This document shows, piece after piece, positions 9,606 through 17,433 of a stretch of 64,000 nucleotides of DNA. This DNA is from Leifsonia xyli (GTDB taxonomy: Bacteria > Actinomycetota > Actinomycetes > Actinomycetales > Microbacteriaceae), in the NCBI GenBank assembly GCA_003243275.1, contig QFQR01000002.1, forward strand, positions 1 through 64,000, given 5' to 3'. Under the pieces are notes generated by a model, which saw only the letters and a program-made list of their open reading frames with translations, made no database searches and was not told the origin of the DNA. Numbering within the stretch: position 1 is the stretch's first letter; every line of letters begins with the position of its first letter. Made by a program: the position numbers and the translations under genes.

Positions 9606-9857
9606 TGCGCGGCCGTGCGCCGCGTGGTTCTGGGGCGTACGTAAAGGTGCGGGGGTCACCGCCCCCCGACGGTGCACCCCCGCTCCGGATTTCCCCCCAG
9701 ATATCCGGATACCTTGTGATGAAAATATCGATTCAGCACCGCGAGCGCGATGACCCCGAAGGGGGGGCACCCGTGCGGGGGTGTCGCACGGTCGCCTCCG
9801 GCCCGGTGCCGATCCACAGTCGCGGGCCTCGAGACGCCCGAGGTCTGCGCCGCCGGG
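9606..9857. other. intergenic region upstream of recQ
   Basis: No gene seen in this stretch; with the flanking terminator and promoter it forms a 326-bp gap. It holds a 7-bp inverted repeat (9684-9690 and 9703-9709, TCCGGAT...ATCCGGA, 12-nt spacer). An unusually A/T-rich run follows at 9710-9735 (TGTGATGAAAATATCGATTC), which could be a distal promoter or protein-binding site. Confidence 0.4.
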
Positions 9858-9863
9858 TACCGT
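9858..9863 (+). promoter_or_regulatory. -10 box of leaderless recQ promoter
   Basis: TACCGT followed by 6 nt and then ATG 9870. No ribosome binding site precedes the ATG, so the transcript probably begins at or next to the start codon. Confidence 0.55.
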
Positions 9864-9869
9864 AGGCGC

Positions 9870-11792
9870 ATGCCCGCCCCCCTCGACGTGCTCCATCGTG
9901 TCTTCGGCTATGCGGAGTTCCGCGGCGAGCAGGCCGCGATCATCGACCGGGTGGTGGGCGGTGGCGACGCGGTCGTGCTCATGCCGACCGGCGGCGGCAA
10001 GTCGCTCTGCTACCAGATCCCCGCCCTCGTGCGACCGGGCACGGGCGTGGTCATCTCGCCGCTCATCGCCCTCATGCAGGACCAGGTGGATGCGCTCGAC
10101 GCCCTCGGCGTGCGCGCCGCCTTCCTCAACTCCACGCAGGATGCGGAGGCTCGCCGCCTCGTCGAGCAGCAGTTGCTCGCGGGCGAGCTCGATCTGCTCT
10201 ATCTGGCTCCCGAGCGCCTCAAGCTGGAGAGTGCGCGCGAGCTGCTCGACCGCGCCACGATCGCGCTGTTCGCGATCGACGAGGCCCACTGCGTCTCGCA
10301 GTGGGGGCACGACTTCCGGCCCGACTATCTGGGGCTCTCGGTGCTGCACGAGCGCTGGCCGACGGTGCCGCGCATCGCGCTCACCGCGACCGCGACGGAT
10401 GCCACCCGTCGCGAGATCGTCGAGAGGCTGGAGCTCCAGGGTGCCCGCGAGTTCGTCTCCAGCTTCGACCGCCCGAACATCCAGTACCGCATCGAGCCGA
10501 AGAACCAGCCGCTGTCGCAGCTGATGCGGCTGATCCGCACCGAGCATCCGGGCGACGCGGGCATCGTCTACTGCCTCTCGCGCGCATCCGTCGAGAAGAC
10601 CGCCGACGCGCTCGTCGCGGAGGGCATCCCGGCGCTGCCCTACCACGCGGGGCTCGATGCGCGCGTGCGTGCCCGCAACCAGGCGAGGTTCCTGCGCGAG
10701 GAGGGCATCGTCATGGTCGCGACGATCGCCTTCGGCATGGGCATCGACAAGCCGGATGTGCGCTTCGTCGCCCACCTCGACCTCCCGAAGTCGGTCGAGG
10801 GCTACTACCAGGAGACCGGCCGCGCCGGTCGTGACGGTCTGCCGTCGACGGCGTGGCTGGCCTACGGGCTGCAGGACGTCGTGCAGCAGCGCCGCATGAT
10901 CCAGGAGTCGGAGGGGGATGCCGCCTACAAGCGCCGCGCATCCCAGCACCTGGATGCGATGCTCGCCCTGTGCGAGACGGTCGAGTGCCGCCGCGTGCAG
11001 CTGCTGGGCTACTTCGGGCAGGCCTCGACACCGTGCGGCAACTGCGACACCTGTCTCGCGCCGCCCGAGGCGTGGGATGGCACGGTGGCGGCGCAGAAGC
11101 TGCTCTCGACGATCGTGCGGCTGCACCGCGAGCGCAACCAGCGGTTCGGGGCGGGGCACCTCATCGACATCCTGCTCGGGCGGGAGACGGAGCGGGTGCG
11201 CCAGCAGCGGCACGACGAGCTGCGCACCTACGGCATCGGCGGCGAGCTCACCGAGCAGGAGTGGCGCGGCGTGGTGCGGCAGCTGCTCGCGCAGGGGTTG
11301 CTCGCGGTCAACACCGACGGCTACGGCACCCTGGTGATCACGGAGGGTTCCGCCGCGGTGCTCGACGGCTCACGGCGTGTGTCGCTGCGCCGGGAGCCGG
11401 AGCGTGCCGCGAAGAAGGCGAAGCGCACGGCGGGGGCCGAGCTGCCGGGTGAGGCGCAACCGCTGTTCGAGCGGTTGCGGGCGTGGCGCGCCGAGGTGGC
11501 GCGCGCGAACGGGGTGCCCGCGTACATCGTCTTCGGCGACGCGACGCTGCGGGGCATCGCGGTCACCGAGCCGGCGACGCTCGAGCAGCTCGCCACCGTC
11601 TCGGGTGTCGGCGAGAAGAAGCTCGAGTCGTACGGCGAGGCCGTGCTCGCGCTCGTGCGGGGGGAGGAGCCGGTGCCGGCCACCGCACCCGCCTCGGAGG
11701 CCGAGGCGGCACCCCGACCGGCGCGGGCATCCGCCGCCGCCGACGACATCCCGCCGCTCACCGACGACGACGCCCCGCCGCTCGACTTCTGA
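9870..11792 (+). CDS. recQ: ATP-dependent DNA helicase RecQ
   Basis: 640-aa 3'-5' DNA helicase acting in recombination and replication-fork repair. Walker A (MPTGGGKSLCYQ) near residue 37, DEAH box (FAIDEAHCVSQWGHDFRPDY) near 137, and helicase motif VI within QETGRAGRDG. A zinc-binding RQC region has four Cys between about 373 and 395 (C.RRVQ...CGNCDTC), then winged helix and an HRDC domain at about 537-610 (TVSGVGEKKLESYG). So it is a full-length RecQ with all three domains. The start at ATG 9870 begins the conserved PLDVLHRVFGYAEFRGEQ block and has a -10 box 6 nt upstream; the longer ORF from 9750 adds only unconserved sequence. Confidence 0.96.
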   Translation: MPAPLDVLHRVFGYAEFRGEQAAIIDRVVGGGDAVVLMPTGGGKSLCYQIPALVRPGTGVVISPLIALMQDQVDALDALGVRAAFLNSTQDAEARRLVEQQLLAGELDLLYLAPERLKLESARELLDRATIALFAIDEAHCVSQWGHDFRPDYLGLSVLHERWPTVPRIALTATATDATRREIVERLELQGAREFVSSFDRPNIQYRIEPKNQPLSQLMRLIRTEHPGDAGIVYCLSRASVEKTADALVAEGIPALPYHAGLDARVRARNQARFLREEGIVMVATIAFGMGIDKPDVRFVAHLDLPKSVEGYYQETGRAGRDGLPSTAWLAYGLQDVVQQRRMIQESEGDAAYKRRASQHLDAMLALCETVECRRVQLLGYFGQASTPCGNCDTCLAPPEAWDGTVAAQKLLSTIVRLHRERNQRFGAGHLIDILLGRETERVRQQRHDELRTYGIGGELTEQEWRGVVRQLLAQGLLAVNTDGYGTLVITEGSAAVLDGSRRVSLRREPERAAKKAKRTAGAELPGEAQPLFERLRAWRAEVARANGVPAYIVFGDATLRGIAVTEPATLEQLATVSGVGEKKLESYGEAVLALVRGEEPVPATAPASEAEAAPRPARASAAADDIPPLTDDDAPPLDF

Positions 11793-11794
11793 CG

Positions 11795-11809
11795 CGCCCC
11801 GACGGGCGC
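11795..11809. terminator. short hairpin between convergent recQ and flotillin genes
   Basis: GCGCCC and GGGCGC arms around a 3-nt centre, inside the 22-bp gap between two convergent stop codons. Small, but well placed to end both transcripts. Confidence 0.45.
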
Positions 11810-11814
11810 CTCGC

Positions 11815-13323
11815 CTACTCCGCGACGGGCTTCGGAGCCGCGGCCTTCGGGGTCGCCGCCTTCTTCACCGCGGGGGCCGCATCCGAGCTTCCGAGCGCCG
11901 CACCCGCGACGCCGCCGAGCAGCGCCGAGAGGTCGAGGCCCGTGAGGTTCTTCACGACCGCGGGGATCTCCGAGGCCACGTCGGTGACCGTGCGGGTCAC
12001 CGCGGATGCGCCCTCGTTCGAGATGACGGTGAGGTTGCCGATCGAGGCGAGCGGCTCGGCGACGGCGCGCGTGATCTCGGGCAGGCGTCCGATGATCTCC
12101 TGCGCGAGGGCAGCCTCGCCGTACTTCTTGAGCGCTTCGGCCTTGGCGTCGATCGCCTGCGCCTCGGCGAGACCCTCCGCGGCGATCGCGGCACCGCGCG
12201 CCTCACCCTCGGCCCGCACACCGGCGGCGAGCGCCACCTGGCGGTCGCGTTCGGCGTTTCCGGCGAGACGCACGGCCTCGGCGGCGGCCTCGGCATCCTG
12301 AACGGCGGCGACCTTGTTCGCCTCGGCGATCTTGGTGCGCTTGAACGCGTCGGCTTCGGTGGCGGCGTTCGCGGCGTCGCGCTCGGCGGTCGCTGCCTGG
12401 ACGGTCGCGTAGGCGCTCGCCTCGGCGGGCTTGCGCACCGTGATGTCGAGGCGCTCCTGCTCCACCCGGGCCTGCTCGGCGAGGGCTTCGCGCTGCTGGG
12501 CGGCGACGATCTTGTCCTGTTCGGCGGTCGCGAGCTGGCCGGCGGCGTTGGCCTCGGCGTTGGCGCGGTCGGTCTCGGCCTTGATGGCGGCCTGCTTGAG
12601 GCTGAGCGCCTTCTGGCGCTCGGCGATCTGCTCGGCCGCGTCGATGCGGGCGAACTCGGATGCGCGCTGCGTCTCGGCCTCCTTCACCTCCGCGTTCTGG
12701 CGGGCCAGCGCCGCCTCCGCGCGACCGAGGTCGGCGAGGTAGCTCGTGCCGGGCGTGGAGATATCGGAGATGTTCAGCAGGTCGACCTGGAGCCCCTGCT
12801 CGGCGAGGTCGGCCTTGGTGGCCTCGACCACGGCCTCCGAGAGCGCGTTGCGGTTGGAGATGATCTCCTGGATCGGCATGTTGCCGATGATGGAGCGCAG
12901 CGAGCCTTCGAGCGACTGCTGGATGATCTGGGTGAGCGAGTCCTGCTGCGAGAGGAAGCGCTGGGCGGCGCGGCGCACGCCCTCGGCCGTGCCGGAGACC
13001 TTGAAGTTCACCGAGGCCTGGATGGCGAGCTTGATGAAGTTCTTGTCGACGCCCTCGACGACGATGCCGATCTGGCGCTGTTCGAGGGAGACGAGGAAGC
13101 CCTGCTGCAGGATCGGCCAGATGAACACGCGGCCGCCGATGACGACGCGCTGTCCGGCATCCGGTTCGGCGACCTTGCCGCCTGCGCCGCGGCCGACGAC
13201 GACCATGGCCGAGTTCGGCGGCACGCGCTTGATGCGGCCGGCGATGAACGCGAAGATCGCGAGCGCGACGACGATGAGGGCGATCACGGCGAAGACGGTG
13301 ACGTTCTCGGAGAAGAAGTTCAC
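11815..13323 (-). CDS. flotillin-like SPFH/band 7 membrane protein
   Basis: 502-aa flotillin family protein. One N-terminal membrane segment (about residues 8-28, VFAVIALIVVALAIFAFIAG), an SPFH domain to about 200, then a long Ala/Glu-rich coiled coil (about 200-390) and a low-complexity Ala/Lys tail (KKAATPKAAAPKPVAE). Flotillins organise membrane microdomains and affect fluidity and cell-wall enzymes. Start is GTG 13323 with GAAAGG upstream. Transcribed after the NfeD-like gene (34-bp gap), the classical NfeD/flotillin pairing, so the two products probably act together at the membrane. Confidence 0.9.
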   Translation of the reverse strand: MNFFSENVTVFAVIALIVVALAIFAFIAGRIKRVPPNSAMVVVGRGAGGKVAEPDAGQRVVIGGRVFIWPILQQGFLVSLEQRQIGIVVEGVDKNFIKLAIQASVNFKVSGTAEGVRRAAQRFLSQQDSLTQIIQQSLEGSLRSIIGNMPIQEIISNRNALSEAVVEATKADLAEQGLQVDLLNISDISTPGTSYLADLGRAEAALARQNAEVKEAETQRASEFARIDAAEQIAERQKALSLKQAAIKAETDRANAEANAAGQLATAEQDKIVAAQQREALAEQARVEQERLDITVRKPAEASAYATVQAATAERDAANAATEADAFKRTKIAEANKVAAVQDAEAAAEAVRLAGNAERDRQVALAAGVRAEGEARGAAIAAEGLAEAQAIDAKAEALKKYGEAALAQEIIGRLPEITRAVAEPLASIGNLTVISNEGASAVTRTVTDVASEIPAVVKNLTGLDLSALLGGVAGAALGSSDAAPAVKKAATPKAAAPKPVAE

Positions 13324-13357
13324 GGGAGCGTGCCTTTCGGGGTGGGGTGCGGGTGGT

Positions 13358-13861
13358 TCAGCTGTCGGGTCCGGGCGCGGGCGCGGTCGTGTCGGCCGGA
13401 GGCACCGCGCGCTCGACGCGCACGCGGGAACCCTGCAGCTCGATCACGCGGATGCGGGTGTCGCGCGGGATGGTCTCGTCGGCGAAGGCGAGCCGCGTCT
13501 CGATCTCGTGCGGGCCGTCGAGGCTCACCTCGCCGGAGGTGGTGGTGATGGTCGACCGGGTGACCCCGTAGAGGCCGAGGGGAGAGGAGGGCGCGCCGTC
13601 CTCGGAGTTCTTGAGCCGGCGGATGAGCAGCTGCACGCCGACGAGCACGAGGATGCCGATGACGGCCGAGATGAGGTACGCCGACCATTCGGGCAGTCCG
13701 TTGGCGACCGAGATCGCGCCCGAGGCGCCGAACACGACGAGCGCGCTGCCGACGGCGGTGCCGGAGATCGCGCCGTCGAGGAAGTCGAGGATCTCGTCGA
13801 AGATCAGCGCGAACACGACGAGCAGTAGTCCGATTCCGCCGACGATGAGGAAGGGGAGCAT
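13358..13861 (-). CDS. NfeD-like membrane protein
   Basis: 167-aa protein with about three membrane helices (residues 3-20, about 35-50 and 62-83), then a soluble C-terminal region of about 70 residues that fits the NfeD OB-fold. It precedes the flotillin gene in the same operon; NfeD proteins without the protease half are typical flotillin partners. It starts at ATG 13861. A TAGACT box lies exactly 6 nt upstream and there is no ribosome binding site, so a leaderless message is likely. Acidic Pro/Asp-rich C-terminus. Assignment rests on topology and operon context more than on sequence motifs. Confidence 0.78.
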   Translation of the reverse strand: MLPFLIVGGIGLLLVVFALIFDEILDFLDGAISGTAVGSALVVFGASGAISVANGLPEWSAYLISAVIGILVLVGVQLLIRRLKNSEDGAPSSPLGLYGVTRSTITTTSGEVSLDGPHEIETRLAFADETIPRDTRIRVIELQGSRVRVERAVPPADTTAPAPGPDS

Positions 13862-13867
13862 GAATCG

Positions 13868-13873
13868 AGTCTA
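13868..13873 (-). promoter_or_regulatory. -10 box of leaderless nfeD promoter
   Basis: TAGACT on the minus strand, 6 nt before ATG 13861. It faces the ypfJ promoter in a 72-bp divergent gap. Confidence 0.55.
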
Positions 13874-13921
13874 TGGGGCGGCTCGACGCGGGCGGGGGTG
13901 GGGATCCGGGCGCCCGCGCAC

Positions 13922-13927
13922 TAGCGT
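13922..13927 (+). promoter_or_regulatory. -10 box of leaderless ypfJ promoter
   Basis: TAGCGT, 6 nt before ATG 13934, no ribosome binding site. Confidence 0.55.
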
Positions 13928-13933
13928 GCTGGC

Positions 13934-14806
13934 ATGACGTTCAACGACGGCTCCGACATCAGCAAGGGTCGCGTCAGCCGCCGCGCGAAGGGCGGCATCG
14001 CGATCGGCGGCGGGGTCGGTGTGGTCGGGCTCATCGTGGTGCTCGTCTCGGTGTTCACGGGGGTCGACCTCAGCCCGTTCGTCGACGGGCTGGAGGGCGG
14101 CGGCGGTTCGGGCGACGACTCCTCGCTCGAGCAGTGTCAGGCGGGCACCGACGCCAACAACGACCTCGACTGCCGCATGAAGGGCGCGGCCGCGTTCCTC
14201 GACGACTACTGGACCGGGCAGTTCGAGAGCGGCTATCGCCCCTCGCAGATCGTGTTGTTCTCCGATCAGACGAGCACCGGATGCGGCGGTGCCACGAGCG
14301 CGGTCGGCCCGTTCTACTGCCCGCCCGACGAGACGATCTACCTCGACACCGCCTTCTACGCGGAGTTGCGCGATCGCTTCGGCTCGAGCGGCGGCCCCGC
14401 CGCGCAGCTCTATGTGGTGGCCCACGAGTGGGGCCACCACATCCAGAACATCACGGGGCGCATGGACGGCCTCGACACCTCGCGAACCGGGCCCGACTCC
14501 GACGGGGTGCGGCTCGAGCTGCAGGCCGACTGCTACGCGGGCGCGGCCCTCGGCGCGGCCGAGTCGACGACGGATGCCGCCGGGGTGCCCTACCTCGCCC
14601 CGATCTCGGATGCCGAGTGGGCGGATGCGCTGAGCGCGGCATCCGCGGTGGGCGACGACCGCATCCAGGAGCAGACCCAGGGCCAGGTGACCCCGGAGAC
14701 CTGGACGCACGGGTCGAGCGAGCAGCGGCAGCGCTGGTTCCAGGCGGGGCGCGCGGGCGGCCCGCAGTCCTGCGACACCTTCGCGGCCGCCGCCTCGCGG
14801 CTCTGA
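13934..14806 (+). CDS. YpfJ-family neutral zinc metallopeptidase
   Basis: 290-aa membrane-anchored predicted metallopeptidase. One N-terminal membrane helix (about residues 28-50) follows a short basic cytoplasmic tail, so the domain is outside. HEWGHH at residues 164-169 gives the HExxH zinc motif. The downstream ELQADCYAG near 195 supplies the third ligand region, as in the YpfJ/KPN_02809 family. Several Cys (near 74, 83, 118 and the C-terminus) could form disulfides. Substrate unknown. Starts at ATG 13934 with a -10 box 6 nt upstream. A long palindrome begins 7 nt after the stop codon. Confidence 0.9.
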   Translation: MTFNDGSDISKGRVSRRAKGGIAIGGGVGVVGLIVVLVSVFTGVDLSPFVDGLEGGGGSGDDSSLEQCQAGTDANNDLDCRMKGAAAFLDDYWTGQFESGYRPSQIVLFSDQTSTGCGGATSAVGPFYCPPDETIYLDTAFYAELRDRFGSSGGPAAQLYVVAHEWGHHIQNITGRMDGLDTSRTGPDSDGVRLELQADCYAGAALGAAESTTDAAGVPYLAPISDAEWADALSAASAVGDDRIQEQTQGQVTPETWTHGSSEQRQRWFQAGRAGGPQSCDTFAAAASRL

Positions 14807-14812
14807 GCCCCT

Positions 14813-14880
14813 CGTTTGTTGCGGTTTCGGCGCTATGTGGGCCGCGTGCGCGGCACATAGCGCCGAAACCGCAACAAACG
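14813..14880. repeat. palindromic repeat, family 1, copy A
   Basis: Perfect inverted repeat: 27-nt arms (14813-14839 and 14854-14880) around 14 nt. The inner 22 nt of each arm, containing GGTTTCGGCGCTATGTG, recur in copies at 36883 and 62409. The outer 5 nt (CGTTT) are unique to this copy but still pair. Begins 7 nt after the ypfJ stop. No T-tract follows. Confidence 0.9.
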
Positions 14881-14984
14881 CGCGGGCGCGGGCCATTTGG
14901 GGGAACCCGACAACGGCTCCGCCCCCGGATGCGACCCCTTCGTGCCCGGCGGACGACGCGCTGGACGCGCGTGCCCCGCCGACC

Positions 14985-14990
14985 TAGCGT
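14985..14990 (+). promoter_or_regulatory. -10 box upstream of the acyl-CoA dehydrogenase gene
   Basis: TAGCGT about 37 nt before ATG 15028, which has its own strong ribosome binding site AGGAGG at 15017-15022. A transcript with a short leader is expected. Confidence 0.4.
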
Positions 14991-15027
14991 GAGGCCATCC
15001 CCTCGACTCTCCCCGCAGGAGGACGCC

Positions 15028-17145
15028 ATGACGCGCACCGAAGCCTCTCCCACATCCCGCACGGCGAAGGCCGGCCAGGTACCCATCCCCGACGACGTCA
15101 GCACCCCGCGCGACGCGGCCACCGCATCCGCCGCGCTCGCCGTCGACACCGCGTGGCTCGGCGAGTATCTGCTGGGTCGCTGGGCGGAGGATCGCAAGGC
15201 CTCCCGCGCGCTCGTGTCGCGCCCGGAGTTCTGGTTCGAGGGCGGGCTCAGCTACCCCGAGCACCGCGCGCGCGTGCTCGGCCAGCTGCACCGCCTCGTC
15301 ACCGAGGACGCCGTGCACCGCGCCTTCCCGAAGCGCTTCGGCGGCCGCGACGACCACGGCGGCAACATCGCCGCCTTCGAGGAGCTGGTGCTCGCCGACC
15401 CCTCGCTGCAGATCAAGTCGGGCGTGCAGTGGGGCCTGTTCGCGGCCGCGATCTTGCACCTCGGCACCGCGGAGCACCACGAGAAGTTCCTGCCCGCCGC
15501 ACTGAGCCTCGAGATCCCGGGTGCCTTCGCGATGACCGAGATCGGTCACGGATCGGATGTCGCCTCGGTCGCGACGACCGCGACCTTCGACGAGCAGACG
15601 GACGAGTGGGTCATCAACACCCCGTTCCGCGCGGCGTGGAAGGAGTTCCTCGGCAACGCGGCGCTCCACGGGCGGGCGGCGGTCGTGTTCGCGCAGCTCA
15701 TCGTGAAGGGCGTCAACTACGGCGTGCACGCCGTGTACGTGCCCATCCGCGACGCAGACGGCGCGCTGCTGCCGGGCGTCTCGAGCGAGGACGACGGCCT
15801 GAAGGGCGGCCTCAACGGCATCGACAACGGCAAGCTCGCCTTCGACCGGGTGCGGGTGCCGCGCACCAACCTGCTGAACCGCTACGGCGACGTCGACGCA
15901 TCCGGCAGCTACACCTCGCCCATCGCGAGCCCCGGCCGACGCTTCTTCACGATGCTCGGCACCCTCGTGCAGGGCCGCGTCTCGCTCGACGGCGCCTCGA
16001 CGCTCGCCGCGAAGGCGGCCCTCCACATCGCGATCACCTACGGCAGCCAGCGCCGCCAGTTCACGGGCGGCACGAGCGAGGAGGAGGTGCTGCTCGACTA
16101 CCAGCGCCACCAGCGGCGCCTGCTGCCGCGCCTCGCGCAGACGTACGCGATGTCGTTCGCGCACGAGGAGTTCCTCGACATCTTCGACCGGGTGTTCTCG
16201 GGCGTGGAGGACACCCCCGCGACGCGCGAGGACCTCGAGACGATCGCCGCGGCCCTCAAGCCGCTCTCGACCTGGGCGGGGCTCGAGATCCTGCAGGAGG
16301 CGCGTGAGGCGTGCGGCGGGGCCGGCTTCATGGCGGAGAACCGCCTCACCCAGCTGCGCGCCGACCTCGACATCTACGCCACCTTCGAGGGCGACAACAA
16401 CGTGCTGCTGCAGCTCGTCGCGAAGCGGCTGCTCACCGACTACGCCCGCAAGTTCACGGGCGCGGATGCGGGGGCGATGGCCCAGTACGTCGCCGGCCAG
16501 GTGGGGGAGGCGGCGGTCAACCGCACGGGTCTGCGCCAGCTCGGGCAGGCGATCGCCGACTTCGGCTCGACCGCGCGGTCGGTGGGCTTCGTGCGGGATG
16601 AGGCCTCGCAGCGCCAGCTGCTGACCGACCGGGTGCACACCGCGGTCGCGGAGCTCGCCGCCAAGCTGCGCCCGGCATCCAAGCTCTCGCCGCTCGACGC
16701 GGCGGCGCTCTTCAACCGCCACCAGAACGACCTCATCAAGACGGCACGCGCGCACGGCGAGCTGCTGCAGTGGGAGGCGTTCACGCGTGCTCTCGCCGGG
16801 GTGCCGGAGGGCGACACCCGCCAGGTGCTCACCTGGCTGCGCGACCTGTTCGGACTCGGCCTCATCGAGAAGGATGCCGCGTGGTACCTCGTGCACGGGC
16901 GGCTCTCGGCGCAGCGCGCGGAGGCCATCACGGCCTACATCGACGACCGGCTGCTGCCGCGCATCCGCGAGCACGCGCTCGAGCTGGTGGGTGCCTTCGG
17001 GCTCACCCCCGAACTCGTGCGCGCGCCGCTCGCGGCGGGCGGCGAGCAACAGCGTCAGGATGAGGCGCGCGCCTACTACGCCGCGCTCGTCGCCTCCGGC
17101 TCGGCTCCCGTCGACGAGAAGAGCCTCCAGAAAAAGGCGAAGTAG
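15028..17145 (+). CDS. acyl-CoA dehydrogenase / acyl-CoA oxidase-like flavoprotein
   Basis: 705-aa FAD enzyme of fatty-acid beta-oxidation. It is longer than ordinary acyl-CoA dehydrogenases (about 380-400 aa) and matches the layout of acyl-CoA oxidases. The FAD-loop motif TEIGHGSD is near residue 171. The block CGGAGFMAENR..., then YATFEGDNN, is near 428-456, where the Glu in TFEGDN (about 454) is the expected catalytic base. A C-terminal helical domain covers about 500-680. Whether electrons pass to oxygen or to an ETF cannot be read from the sequence. Start set by AGGAGG 6 nt upstream of ATG 15028. Stands alone between two operons. Confidence 0.9.
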   Translation: MTRTEASPTSRTAKAGQVPIPDDVSTPRDAATASAALAVDTAWLGEYLLGRWAEDRKASRALVSRPEFWFEGGLSYPEHRARVLGQLHRLVTEDAVHRAFPKRFGGRDDHGGNIAAFEELVLADPSLQIKSGVQWGLFAAAILHLGTAEHHEKFLPAALSLEIPGAFAMTEIGHGSDVASVATTATFDEQTDEWVINTPFRAAWKEFLGNAALHGRAAVVFAQLIVKGVNYGVHAVYVPIRDADGALLPGVSSEDDGLKGGLNGIDNGKLAFDRVRVPRTNLLNRYGDVDASGSYTSPIASPGRRFFTMLGTLVQGRVSLDGASTLAAKAALHIAITYGSQRRQFTGGTSEEEVLLDYQRHQRRLLPRLAQTYAMSFAHEEFLDIFDRVFSGVEDTPATREDLETIAAALKPLSTWAGLEILQEAREACGGAGFMAENRLTQLRADLDIYATFEGDNNVLLQLVAKRLLTDYARKFTGADAGAMAQYVAGQVGEAAVNRTGLRQLGQAIADFGSTARSVGFVRDEASQRQLLTDRVHTAVAELAAKLRPASKLSPLDAAALFNRHQNDLIKTARAHGELLQWEAFTRALAGVPEGDTRQVLTWLRDLFGLGLIEKDAAWYLVHGRLSAQRAEAITAYIDDRLLPRIREHALELVGAFGLTPELVRAPLAAGGEQQRQDEARAYYAALVASGSAPVDEKSLQKKAK

Positions 17146-17175
17146 CGCGCCGAACGCTGCGGTCTCGCGGATGCC

Positions 17176-17227
17176 GTGAGCATCGTGTGAGGATCCGCGC
17201 GGCGGGCGTATGGATTCCGTGAGGATC
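17176..17227 (+). promoter_or_regulatory. direct repeats upstream of kdp, candidate KdpE sites
   Basis: Three copies of a 9-mer: GTGAGCATC at 17176, GTGAGGATC at 17187 and GTGAGGATC at 17219. Spacings of 11 and 32 bp (about one and three helical turns) place them on one face of the DNA, just before the kdp operon. Binding by KdpE is inference from position. Confidence 0.45.
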
Positions 17228-17263
17228 GCGCTCCGGCCCGCCTGACGGGTGTTGCATCGCTGC

Positions 17264-17347
17264 GTGCTGGATCTCATCTACGTGCTCGGCGTGATCGTGC
17301 TGTTCGCGCTCGTCGCTCTCATCGGACGGGCGGTGGAACGGCTGTGA
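17264..17347 (+). CDS. 27-aa membrane peptide ahead of kdpF
   Basis: Small ORF of 27 residues from GTG 17264: a single hydrophobic helix (LIYVLGVIVLFALVALIG) ending in RAVERL. Its TGA overlaps the GTG of kdpF (GTGA), so translation would be coupled to kdpF. No clear ribosome binding site precedes it; GTG 17249 is an alternative start adding five residues. It could be an extra small Kdp subunit or just a translated leader. I do not recognise a family. Codon choice (CTC, GTG, GCG, ATC) matches the neighbouring real genes. Confidence 0.5.
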   Translation: MLDLIYVLGVIVLFALVALIGRAVERL

Positions 17348-17433
17348 TCGTCATCGGGCTGTTCGCCGCGGCTCTCGGCGTGGCCGCGATCGTCTACCTC
17401 GTGGTGGCGCTCGTGAAGCCGGAGAAGTTCTGA
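17344..17433 (+). CDS. kdpF: potassium-transporting ATPase subunit KdpF
   Basis: 29-residue single-helix peptide that stabilises the KdpABC complex in the membrane. Its end, YLVVALVKPEKF, is the typical KdpF signature. GTG start overlaps the stop of the preceding tiny ORF, and its TGA overlaps the ATG of kdpA (TGATG), so the subunits are translationally coupled. Confidence 0.9.
   Translation: MIVIGLFAAALGVAAIVYLVVALVKPEKF

Noticed and set aside
14813..14880. Palindromes interpreted only as Rho-independent terminators
   Set aside because: No T-tracts; copy E lies between divergent promoters and copy C follows a separate terminator.
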